Source: Hydrogenophaga palleronii_A (lineage in GTDB: Bacteria; Pseudomonadota; Gammaproteobacteria; Burkholderiales; Burkholderiaceae_C). Taken from it: a stretch of 64,000 nt of DNA. The position numbers and the translations under genes are program-made. Each line of letters starts with the position of its first letter. Within the stretch, counting starts at the first letter, position 1. This document shows positions 43,942-56,043 of this stretch, piece after piece. The DNA is taken from the NCBI RefSeq assembly GCF_031457455.1, contig NZ_JAVDWU010000001.1, positions 558,001 through 622,000 of the forward strand. The letters are read 5' to 3'. The notes beneath the pieces were generated by a model. That model ran no database searches. It had not been told where the DNA came from and saw nothing but the letters and a program-made list of their open reading frames with translations.

Positions 43942-45276
43942 ATGAAACCGATCCAAATAGGCCTGCTGGGCATAGGCACCGTGGGCAGCGGCACATTCAA
44001 TGTGTTGAAACGCAACCAGGAAGAGATCAAGCGGCGCGCTGGTCGCGGCATTGAAATCACCATGGTGGCTGATCTGGACATGGATCGTGCGCGCTCCCTG
44101 GTGGGGCCGGACGTCAATGTGGTGAACGACGCACGCGCTGTGATTGCCAACCCCGACATCGACATCGTCGTGGAGCTGATCGGTGGGTATGGCGTGGCCA
44201 AGGCGCTGGTGATGGAAGCCATCGCGGCTGGCAAGCATGTGGTGACGGCCAACAAGGCCTTGCTGGCCGTGCATGGCACTGAGATTTTCGCTGCGGCTTC
44301 GGCCAAGGGCGTGATGGTGGCCTTCGAGGCGGCGGTGGCCGGTGGCATTCCCATCATCAAGGCGCTGCGTGAGGGTCTCACGGCCAACAGCATCCAGTGG
44401 ATCGCGGGCATCATCAACGGCACCACAAACTTCATCCTGTCAGAGATGCGTGACAAGGGGCTGGACTTCGATGTCGTGCTCAAGGAGGCTCAGCGACTGG
44501 GTTATGCCGAAGCGGACCCGACCTTCGACATCGAAGGCGTGGATGCGGCCCACAAGGTCACGCTGATGAGCGCCATTGCCTTTGGCATTCCTGTGCAGTT
44601 TGACAAGGCCCATGTCGAGGGCATCACCCAACTCAGTGGCACGGACATCCGCTACGCTGAGCAACTGGGCTACCGCATCAAGTTGCTGGGCATCACGCGG
44701 CGCACCGAGGCGGGTGTGGAGCTGCGTGTGCATCCGACCCTGGTGCCGAGCAAGCGACTGATCGCGAACGTGGAAGGCGCCATGAATGCGGTCGTGGTGC
44801 AAGGAGATGCCGTCGGCACCACACTGTATTACGGCAAAGGGGCCGGCAGCGAACCCACGGCCAGTGCGGTGATTGCCGATCTGGTGGACGTGACCCGACT
44901 GCACACCGCCGACCCGCACCACAGGGTGCCGCACCTGGCGTTCCAGCCCGATGCCATGAGCGACCTCCAGGTGCTGCCCATGAGCGAGGTCGTGACCAGC
45001 TATTACCTGCGACTCCGCGTGGCAGACGAGGCGGGCGTGCTGGCCAAGGTGACGGGCCTGCTCGCAGAGGCGGGCATCAGTATCGATGCCTTGCTCCAGC
45101 GCCGGGCCGAGGAGGTGAGTGCCGACCTGGCCGTGGCGGGTGCAGCTTCGACCGATCTGATCATCCTGACGCACGACACACGGGAGGGCGTCATGAACCG
45201 TGCCTTGGCCGATATGCAGGGCCTGTCTTCCGTGCTGGCGCCGATCACGCGCATTCGCAAAGAGGAGTTGAACTGA
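43942..45276 (+). CDS. hom: homoserine dehydrogenase
   Basis: This 444-residue enzyme reduces aspartate semialdehyde to homoserine for threonine and methionine synthesis. The NAD(P) loop GLLGIGTVGSGT is at the N-terminus. Catalytic-domain segments are VTANKALLAVHG, AGIINGTTNFIL and EAQRLGYAEADPTFDIEGVDAAHK. A C-terminal ACT domain (about 350-444) suggests feedback control by threonine. The start at 43942 follows GAGAGAAGC. It is a monofunctional enzyme with no aspartokinase fused. Confidence 0.96.
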   Translation: MKPIQIGLLGIGTVGSGTFNVLKRNQEEIKRRAGRGIEITMVADLDMDRARSLVGPDVNVVNDARAVIANPDIDIVVELIGGYGVAKALVMEAIAAGKHVVTANKALLAVHGTEIFAAASAKGVMVAFEAAVAGGIPIIKALREGLTANSIQWIAGIINGTTNFILSEMRDKGLDFDVVLKEAQRLGYAEADPTFDIEGVDAAHKVTLMSAIAFGIPVQFDKAHVEGITQLSGTDIRYAEQLGYRIKLLGITRRTEAGVELRVHPTLVPSKRLIANVEGAMNAVVVQGDAVGTTLYYGKGAGSEPTASAVIADLVDVTRLHTADPHHRVPHLAFQPDAMSDLQVLPMSEVVTSYYLRLRVADEAGVLAKVTGLLAEAGISIDALLQRRAEEVSADLAVAGAASTDLIILTHDTREGVMNRALADMQGLSSVLAPITRIRKEELN

Positions 45277-45362
45277 CCTCCTGCGCCACTTCGCGTCTTC
45301 CGCCTGCGGGCGGGACCACACTCCTGACCTGGCAAAACCGGTTCCGTGGAGTGGCTGGATCA
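45277..45362. repeat. GC-rich intergenic palindromic repeat, copy 5 (degenerate)
   Basis: Between hom and thrC, the sequence carries TGCGCCACTTCGCGTC, CGCCTGCGGGCGGG and TGGCAAAACCGGTTCCG. The same motifs occur in the same order as in copies 2 and 4, with more changes. Confidence 0.55.
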
Positions 45363-45413
45363 GACGCCTTGCACGCACGAGGGCGGTAGCTCGCAATGCC
45401 CTGGAACACTGAC

Positions 45414-46856
45414 ATGCTGTACCTCTCTACCCGCGGCCATCTGGATCGCAAACACTTCTGCGAAATCCTGCTGGAGGGCCTGGCGCCCGATGGCGGTCTG
45501 TACCTGCCCGAGCGTTATCCGCAAGTGGACGCAGCCACACTGGCACGCTGGCGAGGCGTGTTCAATGGCGGCGCCCCCGGCGGTTACGCGGCGTTGGCCT
45601 TCGAAGTGCTGTCGCTCTACATCGACGACATTCCTGCGACTGATCTGAAGGCACTTTGCGACAAGACCTACACCGAGGCGGTGTACGGCACGGCGGCCAT
45701 CGTGCCGCTGAAGAAACTTGAAGATGGTTTCTACCTGGAAGCGCTGTCGAACGGTCCGACGCTGGCGTTCAAGGACATGGCCATGCAGCTGCTGGGCAAC
45801 CTGTTCGAGTACGAGCTGGCGCGCCGCGGCGAACAACTCAACATCCTGGGTGCGACCAGTGGCGATACCGGCAGCGCGGCCGAGTATGCGATGCGAGGCA
45901 AGCAGGGCGTGCGGGTGTTCATGCTCAGCCCGCACGGCCGCATGAGCCCATTCCAGCAGGCCCAGATGTTCAGTCTGATGGACGAAAACATCCACAACAT
46001 CGCCATTGAAGGCGTGTTCGACGACTGCCAGGACATTGTCAAGGCCGTGTCCAACGACCTGGCCTTCAAGCGCCAGTACAAGATCGGCACGGTCAATTCA
46101 ATCAACTGGGCCAGACTGCTCGCCCAGGTGGTCTATTACTTTGCGGGCTACTTCCAGGCAACCTCGAGTGATTCGCAGAAGGTGAGCTTCACCGTGCCTA
46201 GCGGCAACTTCGGCAATGTCTGCGCCGGGCATGTGGCACGCCAGATGGGGCTTCCCATCCAGACCCTGGCCGTGGCGACGAACGAAAACGACGTGCTCGA
46301 CGAGTTCTTCCGCACCGGTGTCTACCGCGTGCGCGCCAGCGCCGACACGCACGAGACCTCCAGCCCGTCGATGGACATTTCCAAGGCCAGCAACTTCGAG
46401 CGCTTTGTTTTTGATCTGCTGGGTCGCGACGGGGCGCGGGTCAAGGCGCTGTTTGGTGACGCGCTCAGCCGCGAGGGCCGTTTTGAATTGGGTGCCGACC
46501 CGGTGTTTGCCGAAGCGGCGATGCATTACGGCTTCGTCAGCGGCAAGAGCACGCACGCAGACCGCCTCGCCACCATCAAGGACACCTTTGAACGCTTTGG
46601 CGTGGTGATCGACACCCACACTGCCGATGGTGTGAAGGTGGCTCGCGCACACGCCAGAGCGGAAATCCCCATGATCGTGCTGGAAACCGCTCTGCCGATC
46701 AAGTTCGCCGAGACCATCGTCGAAGCGCTGGGGCGTCAACCTGACCGTCCCGCTCAATTCGAAGGCATCGAGGCATTGCCCAAACGGGTTCAGGTCATGC
46801 CAGCCGATGCGGTGGCCGTGAAGAACTACATCGTCCAGCACTGCGCCGATTCATGA
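45414..46856 (+). CDS. thrC: threonine synthase
   Basis: This 480-residue PLP enzyme converts O-phosphohomoserine to threonine. It begins MLYLSTRGHLDRK, with the PLP lysine in GPTLAFKDMAMQLLG and the phosphate loop ILGATSGDTGSAA. The length and NAVNSINWAR-like segment (TVNSINWARLLAQ) place it in the longer class of E. coli and yeast. An alternative ATG at 45396 adds six residues. Its stop overlaps the mobB start by 4 bases. Confidence 0.95.
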   Translation: MLYLSTRGHLDRKHFCEILLEGLAPDGGLYLPERYPQVDAATLARWRGVFNGGAPGGYAALAFEVLSLYIDDIPATDLKALCDKTYTEAVYGTAAIVPLKKLEDGFYLEALSNGPTLAFKDMAMQLLGNLFEYELARRGEQLNILGATSGDTGSAAEYAMRGKQGVRVFMLSPHGRMSPFQQAQMFSLMDENIHNIAIEGVFDDCQDIVKAVSNDLAFKRQYKIGTVNSINWARLLAQVVYYFAGYFQATSSDSQKVSFTVPSGNFGNVCAGHVARQMGLPIQTLAVATNENDVLDEFFRTGVYRVRASADTHETSSPSMDISKASNFERFVFDLLGRDGARVKALFGDALSREGRFELGADPVFAEAAMHYGFVSGKSTHADRLATIKDTFERFGVVIDTHTADGVKVARAHARAEIPMIVLETALPIKFAETIVEALGRQPDRPAQFEGIEALPKRVQVMPADAVAVKNYIVQHCADS

Positions 46857-47386
46857 AGGTTGTTGCCTTCGCGGGTTTTTCGGGGTCTGGCAAGACCACC
46901 TTGGTCGAGCAGCTCATCCCGGCGATGAAGCTGCGTGGGCTCCGGGTGTCGGTGGTCAAGCATGCCCACCACAAGTTCGACATTGACCATCCCGGCAAGG
47001 ACACCTGGCGCCACCGCGAGGCGGGCGCGTTCGAGGTGGTGGCGGCCTCGCGGCATCGCCTGGTGCTGATGCGTGAATTCGAGCAACCCGTCGAACTGGG
47101 CGTTCACCATTTATTGGCCGAGCTGTACGACGGCATCGACTGGGTGTTCGTGGAAGGGTTCAAGGACTGCGACCTGCTCAAGATCGAGATCTGGCGCGCA
47201 GAGAGTGCAAAATCGACGCTTTACCCCAACGACCCGTTCATCGTGGCCATTGCCACCGACAGTGCCGACCGGCTCCCTGAGGCCACCCTGCGCCCGGTGC
47301 TGGATTTGAACCAGCCCGATGAAGTGGCTGCATGGCTGATCGAAAATGGGCAAAGATTTGATTACAACCCGGAGGCACACGGGTGA
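46853..47386 (+). CDS. mobB: molybdopterin-guanine dinucleotide biosynthesis protein B
   Basis: This 177-residue P-loop GTPase has Walker A GFSGSGKTTL (8-17), KHAHHKFDIDHPGKDT and DWVFVEGFKDC, typical of MobB. It assists MobA in attaching GMP to molybdopterin. It overlaps thrC by 4 bases and heads the molybdenum-cofactor group mobB-moeA-moaD-moaE. mobA itself is not in the window. Confidence 0.95.
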   Translation: MKVVAFAGFSGSGKTTLVEQLIPAMKLRGLRVSVVKHAHHKFDIDHPGKDTWRHREAGAFEVVAASRHRLVLMREFEQPVELGVHHLLAELYDGIDWVFVEGFKDCDLLKIEIWRAESAKSTLYPNDPFIVAIATDSADRLPEATLRPVLDLNQPDEVAAWLIENGQRFDYNPEAHG

Positions 47387-47443
47387 CAGACAGATCCCCG
47401 CGCCAACAGAAGGCGCCGTGCTGACGCCAAACACCGTTCAAAC

Positions 47444-48730
47444 ATGACCGCTCCCGCCCACCTGCGAACGCCTTTGATGGAACTTGACCTTGCACTGGCG
47501 CAGTTGCTGGAGCGCGTCGAACCCCTGTCGGGCGTGGAAACGGTCGCCACCTTCGACGCCGATCGCCGGGTTCTGGCTGAAGACCTGGTTTCATCCCTTC
47601 AGGTGCCACCGCAGGACAACTCCTCCATGGACGGCTACGCGGTGCGTTGCGCCGATGTGAGCGCGCCCGGTGTGGTCCTGCCGGTTTCTCAACGAATCGC
47701 GGCCGGCCATCCAGCCAGCCCGCTGCGCGAGGGCAGTTGTGCCCGCATATTTACAGGGGCCACCCTGCCGCCAGGTGCCGATGCCGTGGTGATGCAGGAA
47801 GACACGGAAGAGGTGGGCGGCAACATCCACGGTGTGCACATCCATGCGATGCCGCAACCCGGCCAGTGGGTGCGGCGGGCTGGTGAAGATGTGGCCCTTG
47901 GTTCGGTGGTGCTGGCCCGGGGTGAGAGGCTCTCGCCTGCCGGTCTCGGCCTGGCAGCCAGCCTGGGCAGGGCCAGGTTGTCGGTGGTGGCGCGACCGCG
48001 TGTGGCGCTTTTTTCCACCGGTGACGAACTCGTCATGCCCGGCGATGTACCGCCCGAAGCCATGCCCCCCGGGGCTATCTACAACTCGAACCGCTTCTTT
48101 CTGCGGGCGCTGCTGCACCGAATGGGGTGCGAAGTGAGTGATTTGGGGATCGTGCCCGACCGGCGCGATGCGACCCTGGCCGCCCTGCAGTCGGCGGCCG
48201 ACCACCACGACCTGATTCTCACCAGCGGAGGTGTGTCGGTCGGCGAAGAAGACCACATCAAGCCGTCGGTGCAACGGCTGGGCTCGCTGGACCTCTGGCA
48301 GATTGCCATGAAGCCCGGCAAGCCATTTGCCTATGGCACGGTCCGGCGGCATCCTGCCACGGAAGCGGCGGAGCAGCCGTGCCATTTCATTGGTTTGCCC
48401 GGGAACCCGGTGTCCAGCTTTGTCACCTTTGTGCTGCTGGTGCGTCCGTTTCTGCTGGCCTTGCAAGGTGTGAAGGCAGATGTTGTCCCATCCATGCCGG
48501 ATCCGATGATGCTGCCGGCCCACTTTGACGTGACCCGCGCTGACAAGCGCCGAGAGTTCATTCGTGTGCGGCGCAACAGCTCAGGTGGCCTCGATCTGTT
48601 TCCCAACCAGAGTTCGGGCGTGCTCACCTCGGTTGCCTGGGCCGACGGACTGGTGGACAAGGCCGCAGGCCGTACCATTGCCCATGGTGACCTGGTTCCT
48701 TTTGTTTCGTTTGCAGAGTGGCTTGCATGA
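47444..48730 (+). CDS. moeA: molybdopterin molybdenumtransferase
   Basis: This 428-residue enzyme inserts molybdenum into adenylylated molybdopterin. It has SMDGYAVRCAD near residue 62, the GAIYNSNRFFLRALL region, the substrate loop LTSGGVSVGEEDHIK and MKPGKPFAYG with FIGLPGNPVSSFVTF. The start at 47444 has only a weak ribosome-binding site; an in-frame ATG at 47477 is an alternative. It overlaps moaD by 4 bases. Confidence 0.95.
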   Translation: MTAPAHLRTPLMELDLALAQLLERVEPLSGVETVATFDADRRVLAEDLVSSLQVPPQDNSSMDGYAVRCADVSAPGVVLPVSQRIAAGHPASPLREGSCARIFTGATLPPGADAVVMQEDTEEVGGNIHGVHIHAMPQPGQWVRRAGEDVALGSVVLARGERLSPAGLGLAASLGRARLSVVARPRVALFSTGDELVMPGDVPPEAMPPGAIYNSNRFFLRALLHRMGCEVSDLGIVPDRRDATLAALQSAADHHDLILTSGGVSVGEEDHIKPSVQRLGSLDLWQIAMKPGKPFAYGTVRRHPATEAAEQPCHFIGLPGNPVSSFVTFVLLVRPFLLALQGVKADVVPSMPDPMMLPAHFDVTRADKRREFIRVRRNSSGGLDLFPNQSSGVLTSVAWADGLVDKAAGRTIAHGDLVPFVSFAEWLA

Positions 48731-48978
48731 ACGTCAACATCCGTTATTTCGCTTCCATACGCGAAGCTTTGTCCACGGGCAGTGAAGCGGTGAACACGAG
48801 CGCCCCAACGCTGGGCGCGCTGCGCGACGAGCTGATCGCCCGGGGCGGCGCTTACGCCGAGGCGCTGGCCCGCGGAAAGGCAGTGCGGGTCGCACTCAAC
48901 CAGACCATGAGTGAAGAAACTGCCGCGCTGCCGGAAGGCGCCGAGGTCGGTTTTTTCCCGCCCGTCACCGGCGGCTGA
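48727..48978 (+). CDS. moaD: molybdopterin synthase sulfur carrier subunit
   Basis: This 83-residue ubiquitin-like protein ends in the Gly-Gly needed for thiocarboxylation (PPVTGG). It starts at the ATG at 48727, overlapping moeA. As the small subunit of molybdopterin synthase, it donates sulfur to precursor Z with MoaE, encoded 41 bases downstream. Confidence 0.95.
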   Translation: MNVNIRYFASIREALSTGSEAVNTSAPTLGALRDELIARGGAYAEALARGKAVRVALNQTMSEETAALPEGAEVGFFPPVTGG

Positions 48979-49018
48979 GGTCGGTGATGCGGTCTCATTC
49001 AACCCTCAGGTGAATCAC

Positions 49019-49492
49019 ATGACTGAACGGGTGAGTATCCAGGTCGATGACTTTGACTTGTCCGCCGAGGTGGCACAGCTGCGTGAGCGCAACCCGGGTG
49101 TGGGCGCGGTCTGTTCGTTGGTCGGCACGGTCAGGGATCGCAATGACGGGCAGGGTGTGCATTCGATGGAGCTGGAGCACTACCCGGGCATGACGGAGAA
49201 AGCCATCGAGGCCATGATCGACGAGGCGCATCGCCGGTTCGACATCCTCGGTGCCCGCGTGATCCATCGCGTGGGCGTTTTGCAGCCCATGGACCAGATC
49301 GTGCTCGTGGTGGTGACCTCGGCCCACCGGGGCGAGAGTTTCCAGGCCTGCGAATTTCTCATGGACTACCTCAAGACCCAGGCACCCTTCTGGAAGAAGG
49401 AACAGACGCCAGCGGGCGCGCGCTGGGTCGATGCACGGGTCAGTGACGATGCTGCGCTTCAGCGCTGGGGCATCGCGGGTCAGAACGCCTGA
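49019..49492 (+). CDS. moaE: molybdopterin synthase catalytic subunit
   Basis: This 157-residue large subunit has AVCSLVGTVRD, LEHYPGMTEK, VIHRVGVLQ and the active-site lysines in FWKKEQTPAGARWVDAR. It starts at the ATG at 49019. It is the last of the molybdenum-cofactor genes before the GNAT protein. Confidence 0.96.
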   Translation: MTERVSIQVDDFDLSAEVAQLRERNPGVGAVCSLVGTVRDRNDGQGVHSMELEHYPGMTEKAIEAMIDEAHRRFDILGARVIHRVGVLQPMDQIVLVVVTSAHRGESFQACEFLMDYLKTQAPFWKKEQTPAGARWVDARVSDDAALQRWGIAGQNA

Positions 49493-49516
49493 TCGCCCTA
49501 GGGCAGGGACGCATCC

Positions 49517-50290
49517 ATGAGCACCGGAGAACGCGTGTTGTTGCCGCTTGCCGACACGGATGTGGAGTCCATCGAGCGCGCCACGCTGGAAGCGGTGGTG
49601 CCCGACCGGATGGAGCATCTCCCCGGGTGGCTGCTGCCCATTTTTGACGGTACTGTAGGCCGGGCGCGATCCGCGGTGCCCCTGCAGCACAGTCGGCCCG
49701 ATGTCGGTCTGGTCGAAAGCATTGCCGAACGCTACCGGGCTCTGGGATTTGCGCCAGCATTCCGTCTGCCGGATTTGCCAGCTTTTGACGACTTTCATGC
49801 ACAACTGCGTCGCCTGGCCTATGAGCGCGAGCAGCCCACGCTGACCATGGTCGGTCAGGTGGAAAACCTGTTGCAACTCCATCCCGGCCCGCCTGGCGTG
49901 CTGGAAGACAAAGCCGATTCCCAGTGGATGGCGATGTTTCTGGGGCCTGGCCTGGACCCGGTCGATGGAGCGAGCAGGGCCCGCGCACTCAGCCGAGCCC
50001 ACAACACGCTGTTTGCCAGCGTGCGAGAAGCGGGGCGCACCGTGGCCTCGGGTGCGGCGGCGTTCGGGCGTGGCTGGCTCAGCGTGCATGGCATGCGCAC
50101 CCATGCGGCTTGTCGGGGGCAGGGGCTGGCGCGACGCGTGCTGGTCACCATGGCAGAGGAGGCCCGGCGGCGCGGCGTGGCCAGGGTATTCCTGCAGGTG
50201 GATGCCGGCAACGCCGCTGCGCTGGCGCTTTACCGGCGAGCCGGCATGGAGACGGCCTGGCCTTACAGCTACTGGCGCAAGCCAGGCTGA
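49517..50290 (+). CDS. GNAT family N-acetyltransferase
   Basis: This is a 257-residue protein. The C-terminal half (about 160-250) has the GNAT signature: the acetyl-CoA pyrophosphate loop CRGQGLARRVLVTM and the final strand-helix FLQVDAGNAAALALYRRAGM. The N-terminal half is diverged and may be a second, degenerate GNAT-like domain, so the protein could be a tandem-GNAT type. It sits between moaE and clpB. No substrate can be inferred. Confidence 0.8.
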   Translation: MSTGERVLLPLADTDVESIERATLEAVVPDRMEHLPGWLLPIFDGTVGRARSAVPLQHSRPDVGLVESIAERYRALGFAPAFRLPDLPAFDDFHAQLRRLAYEREQPTLTMVGQVENLLQLHPGPPGVLEDKADSQWMAMFLGPGLDPVDGASRARALSRAHNTLFASVREAGRTVASGAAAFGRGWLSVHGMRTHAACRGQGLARRVLVTMAEEARRRGVARVFLQVDAGNAAALALYRRAGMETAWPYSYWRKPG

Positions 50291-50354
50291 ACGTCGAGCC
50301 GGTTGACCTGCGTCAATCTTCGGGGTGCAGGCGCCGGCACGAGTTCGGCTTGCG

Positions 50355-50382
50355 CTTGAAAATGGGTGAACCAGCGCCAGAT
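50355..50382 (+). promoter_or_regulatory. possible sigma-32 heat-shock promoter of clpB
   Basis: CTTGAA (50355-50360), a 14-base spacer and CGCCAGAT (50375-50382) resemble the sigma-32 pattern CTTGAA/CCCCATNT, with two mismatches in the second box. It lies 34 bases before the clpB start. clpB is a heat-shock gene in relatives, which supports the reading. Confidence 0.4.
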
Positions 50383-50415
50383 GAGCCGTAATTCATTTTT
50401 CCGGAGTACCCAGGC

Positions 50416-53025
<2,610 letters not shown>

Positions 53026-53112
53026 CAGCGCTGAGCCGGATTCACCAGGCGTGCCTGGGTTCCCCACCAATTGGAGCCCAGGCACTACCCGACGCGGCCT
53101 GCGGGTTCTATC

Positions 53113-54543
53113 ATGGACCGCATGACCCAGAACCCGCCCGATTTCCCCTTGCGCGCGCTGTTTGAGGCGCAGCACGCCGCCAGCCGGGCACAGGTGGATG
53201 TGCCCCTGGCGCTGCGTCGCGACCGGCTCGCTCGACTGCGTGACCTGATCGAAACCCATGCTGAAGCCCTGTCCGAAGCGGTGGAGGCAGACTTTGGCGT
53301 TCGATCCCGTTCCTTGACTGAGGCCGCGGACCTGTTCGTCCTGCGAGCAGGAATGGCCCAGTTGCACAAGGAGTTGCCGCGCTGGATGAAGCGCCAGCGC
53401 GTGCGAACCCCTTTCTACCTGCTGCCCGCCAGAGGCTACCTGCAGCCCCAGCCGCTGGGTGTGGTCGGCGTGATTGGCCCTTGGAACTATCCCCTGCAGC
53501 TCACCCTGGGCCCGGCAGCCACGGCGCTGGCGGCGGGCAACCGCGTCATGCTCAAGCCCAGCGAGCTCACGCCGCAAAGCTCGGCGCTGATGGCATCCCT
53601 GGTGCGCCAGACCTTTGCCGCTGACGAGTTCTGCGTGATTCAGGGGGGAAGCGATGTGGCGCAGGCCTTCTCGCAGTTGCCCTTCGACCATCTCTTCTTC
53701 ACGGGCTCAACGCAGGTGGGCCGGCAGGTGGCTGCGGCGGCTGCCGTCAATCTGACGCCCACCACCCTCGAACTGGGTGGCAAGTCGCCCTGCATCATTG
53801 ACGCGTCTTGCGATTTGCACGACGCCGCGATCAAGATTGCGCACGGCAAGCTGCTCAATGCCGGTCAGACCTGCATTGCCCCGGACTATGTGATGCTGCC
53901 CAAGGGCATGGAGCCGGCATTTGAGACCGCCTACTGGGCTGCGGTGGCAAAACTGTTCCCCAGCATCGAGGGCAATCCGGACTACGCGTCCATCGTCAGC
54001 GAACGCCACCATGCCCGATTGCTGGCCCTGGTCGACGAGGCGTGCAAGCAGGGCGCCCGGGTGTCAGGCTGGGATGTCTCTCCGGCCAATGGCTCGACCA
54101 GGCGCCAGATGGCGCCCGCACTGGTGTTTGACGTGCCGCCCGGTGCGCGATTGATGACGGAAGAGATCTTTGGCCCCGTCCTGCCGGTGTTGTCGTACAT
54201 CGATCTGGACGAAGCGATCGCCGCCATCAACGCCCGCCCACGCCCCTTGGCGCTTTACTGGTTTGGTCGCGAGGACGCCCACCGCGACAAGGTACTCATG
54301 CGTACCGTGAGCGGTGGCGTCAGTGTGAATGACACCCTCATGCATGTGGCTCATGAACAGTTGCCGTTCGGCGGCGTGGGTGAGAGCGGCTGGGGCGCCT
54401 ACCACGGCAAAGCCGGCTTTCTGCGCTTCACCCAGCAGAAACCGGTGTTGGTGCAATCCAGGTTCGCCATGGGCCACCTGTTCTACCCACCCTACGGTGC
54501 GCGGTTTACACGGGTCATTGGCCTGATGAAACGCTGGCTCTGA
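53113..54543 (+). CDS. aldehyde dehydrogenase, coniferyl aldehyde dehydrogenase-like
   Basis: This 476-residue NAD(P)-dependent enzyme of the class 3-like aldehyde dehydrogenases has IGPWNYPLQLTLGP, FFTGSTQVGRQV, the catalytic glutamate in TLELGGKSP and the nucleophile cysteine in NAGQTCIAPDYV. The C-terminal region has a hydrophobic tail (ARFTRVIGLMKRWL) that may touch the membrane. The ATG at 53113 is chosen over 53071 and 53122. Coniferyl aldehyde dehydrogenase is the usual annotation of this group; the true substrate is open. Confidence 0.85.
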   Translation: MDRMTQNPPDFPLRALFEAQHAASRAQVDVPLALRRDRLARLRDLIETHAEALSEAVEADFGVRSRSLTEAADLFVLRAGMAQLHKELPRWMKRQRVRTPFYLLPARGYLQPQPLGVVGVIGPWNYPLQLTLGPAATALAAGNRVMLKPSELTPQSSALMASLVRQTFAADEFCVIQGGSDVAQAFSQLPFDHLFFTGSTQVGRQVAAAAAVNLTPTTLELGGKSPCIIDASCDLHDAAIKIAHGKLLNAGQTCIAPDYVMLPKGMEPAFETAYWAAVAKLFPSIEGNPDYASIVSERHHARLLALVDEACKQGARVSGWDVSPANGSTRRQMAPALVFDVPPGARLMTEEIFGPVLPVLSYIDLDEAIAAINARPRPLALYWFGREDAHRDKVLMRTVSGGVSVNDTLMHVAHEQLPFGGVGESGWGAYHGKAGFLRFTQQKPVLVQSRFAMGHLFYPPYGARFTRVIGLMKRWL

Positions 54544-54566
54544 CAAAAGCCAGCAGCATTTTCACC

Positions 54567-54818
54567 TCAAGCGCCCGCTGAACTCTCTTCGTCGACATCG
54601 CCCGGCAACCTCAGTTCCGTCTCCTTGAGGTAGCCCCCGGCCTCCAGCGTGCTCGCCAGATCGTCGATGTCCTGGCCCAGCAGGGCCGAGAGTTCGAGAC
54701 TGCTGCGTCGGCCATTGACCATCAGCAGCAGCGTGTGGGCCTCGCGACCCACCAGGTCGGGTCGTGTCAGCGCTTCCCATGCGCGGGGCGTCTTCATGAA
54801 ACGTCGGATAGTGGTCAT
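54567..54818 (-). CDS. small hypothetical protein, winged-helix-like
   Basis: This 83-residue protein has a good ribosome-binding site (GGGAGAAAAATAG before ATG). The segment from about 30 to 70 (LLMVNGRRSSLELSALLGQ, IDDLASTLEAGGYLKE) has helix-turn-helix rhythm followed by a short strand, and an acidic tail. No annotated family is recognised. It follows the LysR gene in the same orientation but about 135 bases apart. A DNA-binding or PilZ-adjacent regulatory role is guesswork. Confidence 0.6.
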   Translation of the reverse strand: MTTIRRFMKTPRAWEALTRPDLVGREAHTLLLMVNGRRSSLELSALLGQDIDDLASTLEAGGYLKETELRLPGDVDEESSAGA

Positions 54819-54954
54819 CTATTTTTCTCCCTGTGCCACTGGGGCACGGAGCCACTGTGTCAGAGGCTTGCATCCCTATCCGTAAGGTACCTGTCAGATA
54901 TGACAGTGTGTTGACCGTTTGTCGCCCAACAAACATGATGGTGGCCGGCAGAAC

Positions 54955-55884
54955 CTACCTCGGTCTTGTCAGCTGAACCTTGAGGTAGTCCAGAAAAGTC
55001 TGCGACGTGCGAGACAAGGTGCGACCCACCAGGGTCTGCACTTCGATATTGCGCAGATCCAGGCCGCGGTCCTTCAGCGGCATCGACACCAGTTCACCGC
55101 GTTCGATTTGTTCGCGCACGGAGATCTCTCCGCAGATCGTGATGCCCAGCTTCGAGTGGCGCAGGAAGCCCAGGAGGCCTGCAATGTAGCGACTGGTCAG
55201 CACCGGCTCGATCTGCAGGCGCTGTCGATGACAAGCGATGTCGAACAGCTGGCGCACCGTGGTGTCCTGCTCTGGCAATGCGAGCGGGTAGGCGGTCAGT
55301 TGCCGCAGGCTGATCTGCTTGAAGCGCACCAGCGGATGCGTGGGCCGCATCACAGCCCTGACCGGAGAAGGCTGGATGTGTTCGACCTTGATGTCCTTTT
55401 CTGCACCGCGACTCATGACGAGGCCGATATCGGCATCGCCCAGAAGAATGCGCCGCGTGCTCTCGGCGGGCGGGTGTACGCCCAGATGGAACTGGATGCC
55501 GGGATGCTGCGTCACGAACTCGCTGATCAAACGTGGAAGGAACTCCAACGAGAAGCCTTCGGTGGTGGCGATGCGCACGCGGCCCCGCTGCATGCCTTGA
55601 AGGGCCTGTACCTCGCCGACGATGCGCTCTGCATCGTGCGCAGATCGCAGGGCGTGGACAGCGAGCAGCTCGCCCGCCGCATTCGGCACCATGCCACGCG
55701 CATGACGGTCGAAAAGGCTCACCCCGAGAAGCGCCTCCAGTTGCGCGATGTGTCGGCTGATGGCCGAGCTGGCGACGTTGAGCCGTGCAGATGCCTCGCT
55801 GATCGACCCGCAACGAACGACCTCCAGGAAGTAGCGCAGCGCAGTGTCTTGCAGCTGCCGGGCAATGAGCTGGGATGTGGCCAT
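54955..55884 (-). CDS. LysR family transcriptional regulator
   Basis: This 309-residue regulator has an N-terminal winged helix (LRYFLEVVRCGSISEASARLNVASSAISRHIAQLE) and a periplasmic-binding-protein-like effector domain (about 95-300). The start at 55884 (MATSQLIARQL) is preferred over the longer frame beginning at 55947. It is divergent from the peptide ABC transporter and M20 peptidase operon, 159 bases apart, so it is the likely regulator. The inducer may be a peptide or derivative imported by that system, which is inference. Confidence 0.92.
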   Translation of the reverse strand: MATSQLIARQLQDTALRYFLEVVRCGSISEASARLNVASSAISRHIAQLEALLGVSLFDRHARGMVPNAAGELLAVHALRSAHDAERIVGEVQALQGMQRGRVRIATTEGFSLEFLPRLISEFVTQHPGIQFHLGVHPPAESTRRILLGDADIGLVMSRGAEKDIKVEHIQPSPVRAVMRPTHPLVRFKQISLRQLTAYPLALPEQDTTVRQLFDIACHRQRLQIEPVLTSRYIAGLLGFLRHSKLGITICGEISVREQIERGELVSMPLKDRGLDLRNIEVQTLVGRTLSRTSQTFLDYLKVQLTRPR

Positions 55885-55972
55885 GGCAGAGTTGATTATC
55901 GACGCGTGGACCACCCATCGTTCAGACGAGCCTTGCCTTTTTGGCATCGATGAGGTCGAAATTCTGTAAAGC

Positions 55973-56000
55973 TTGAAACGCTACCGAACCCTACTATTGC
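55973..56000 (+). promoter_or_regulatory. putative promoter of the peptide transporter operon
   Basis: TTGAAA (55973-55978) and TATTGC (55995-56000) with a 16-base spacer lie 44 bases upstream of the binding-protein start. An inverted repeat TTC-N10-GAA (55962-55977) overlaps the -35 and is a candidate LysR site. Confidence 0.45.
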
Positions 56001-56043
56001 CCCGTCGGAGCGATTCTGTTCAACCTCTTTCAAGGAGCGTTTC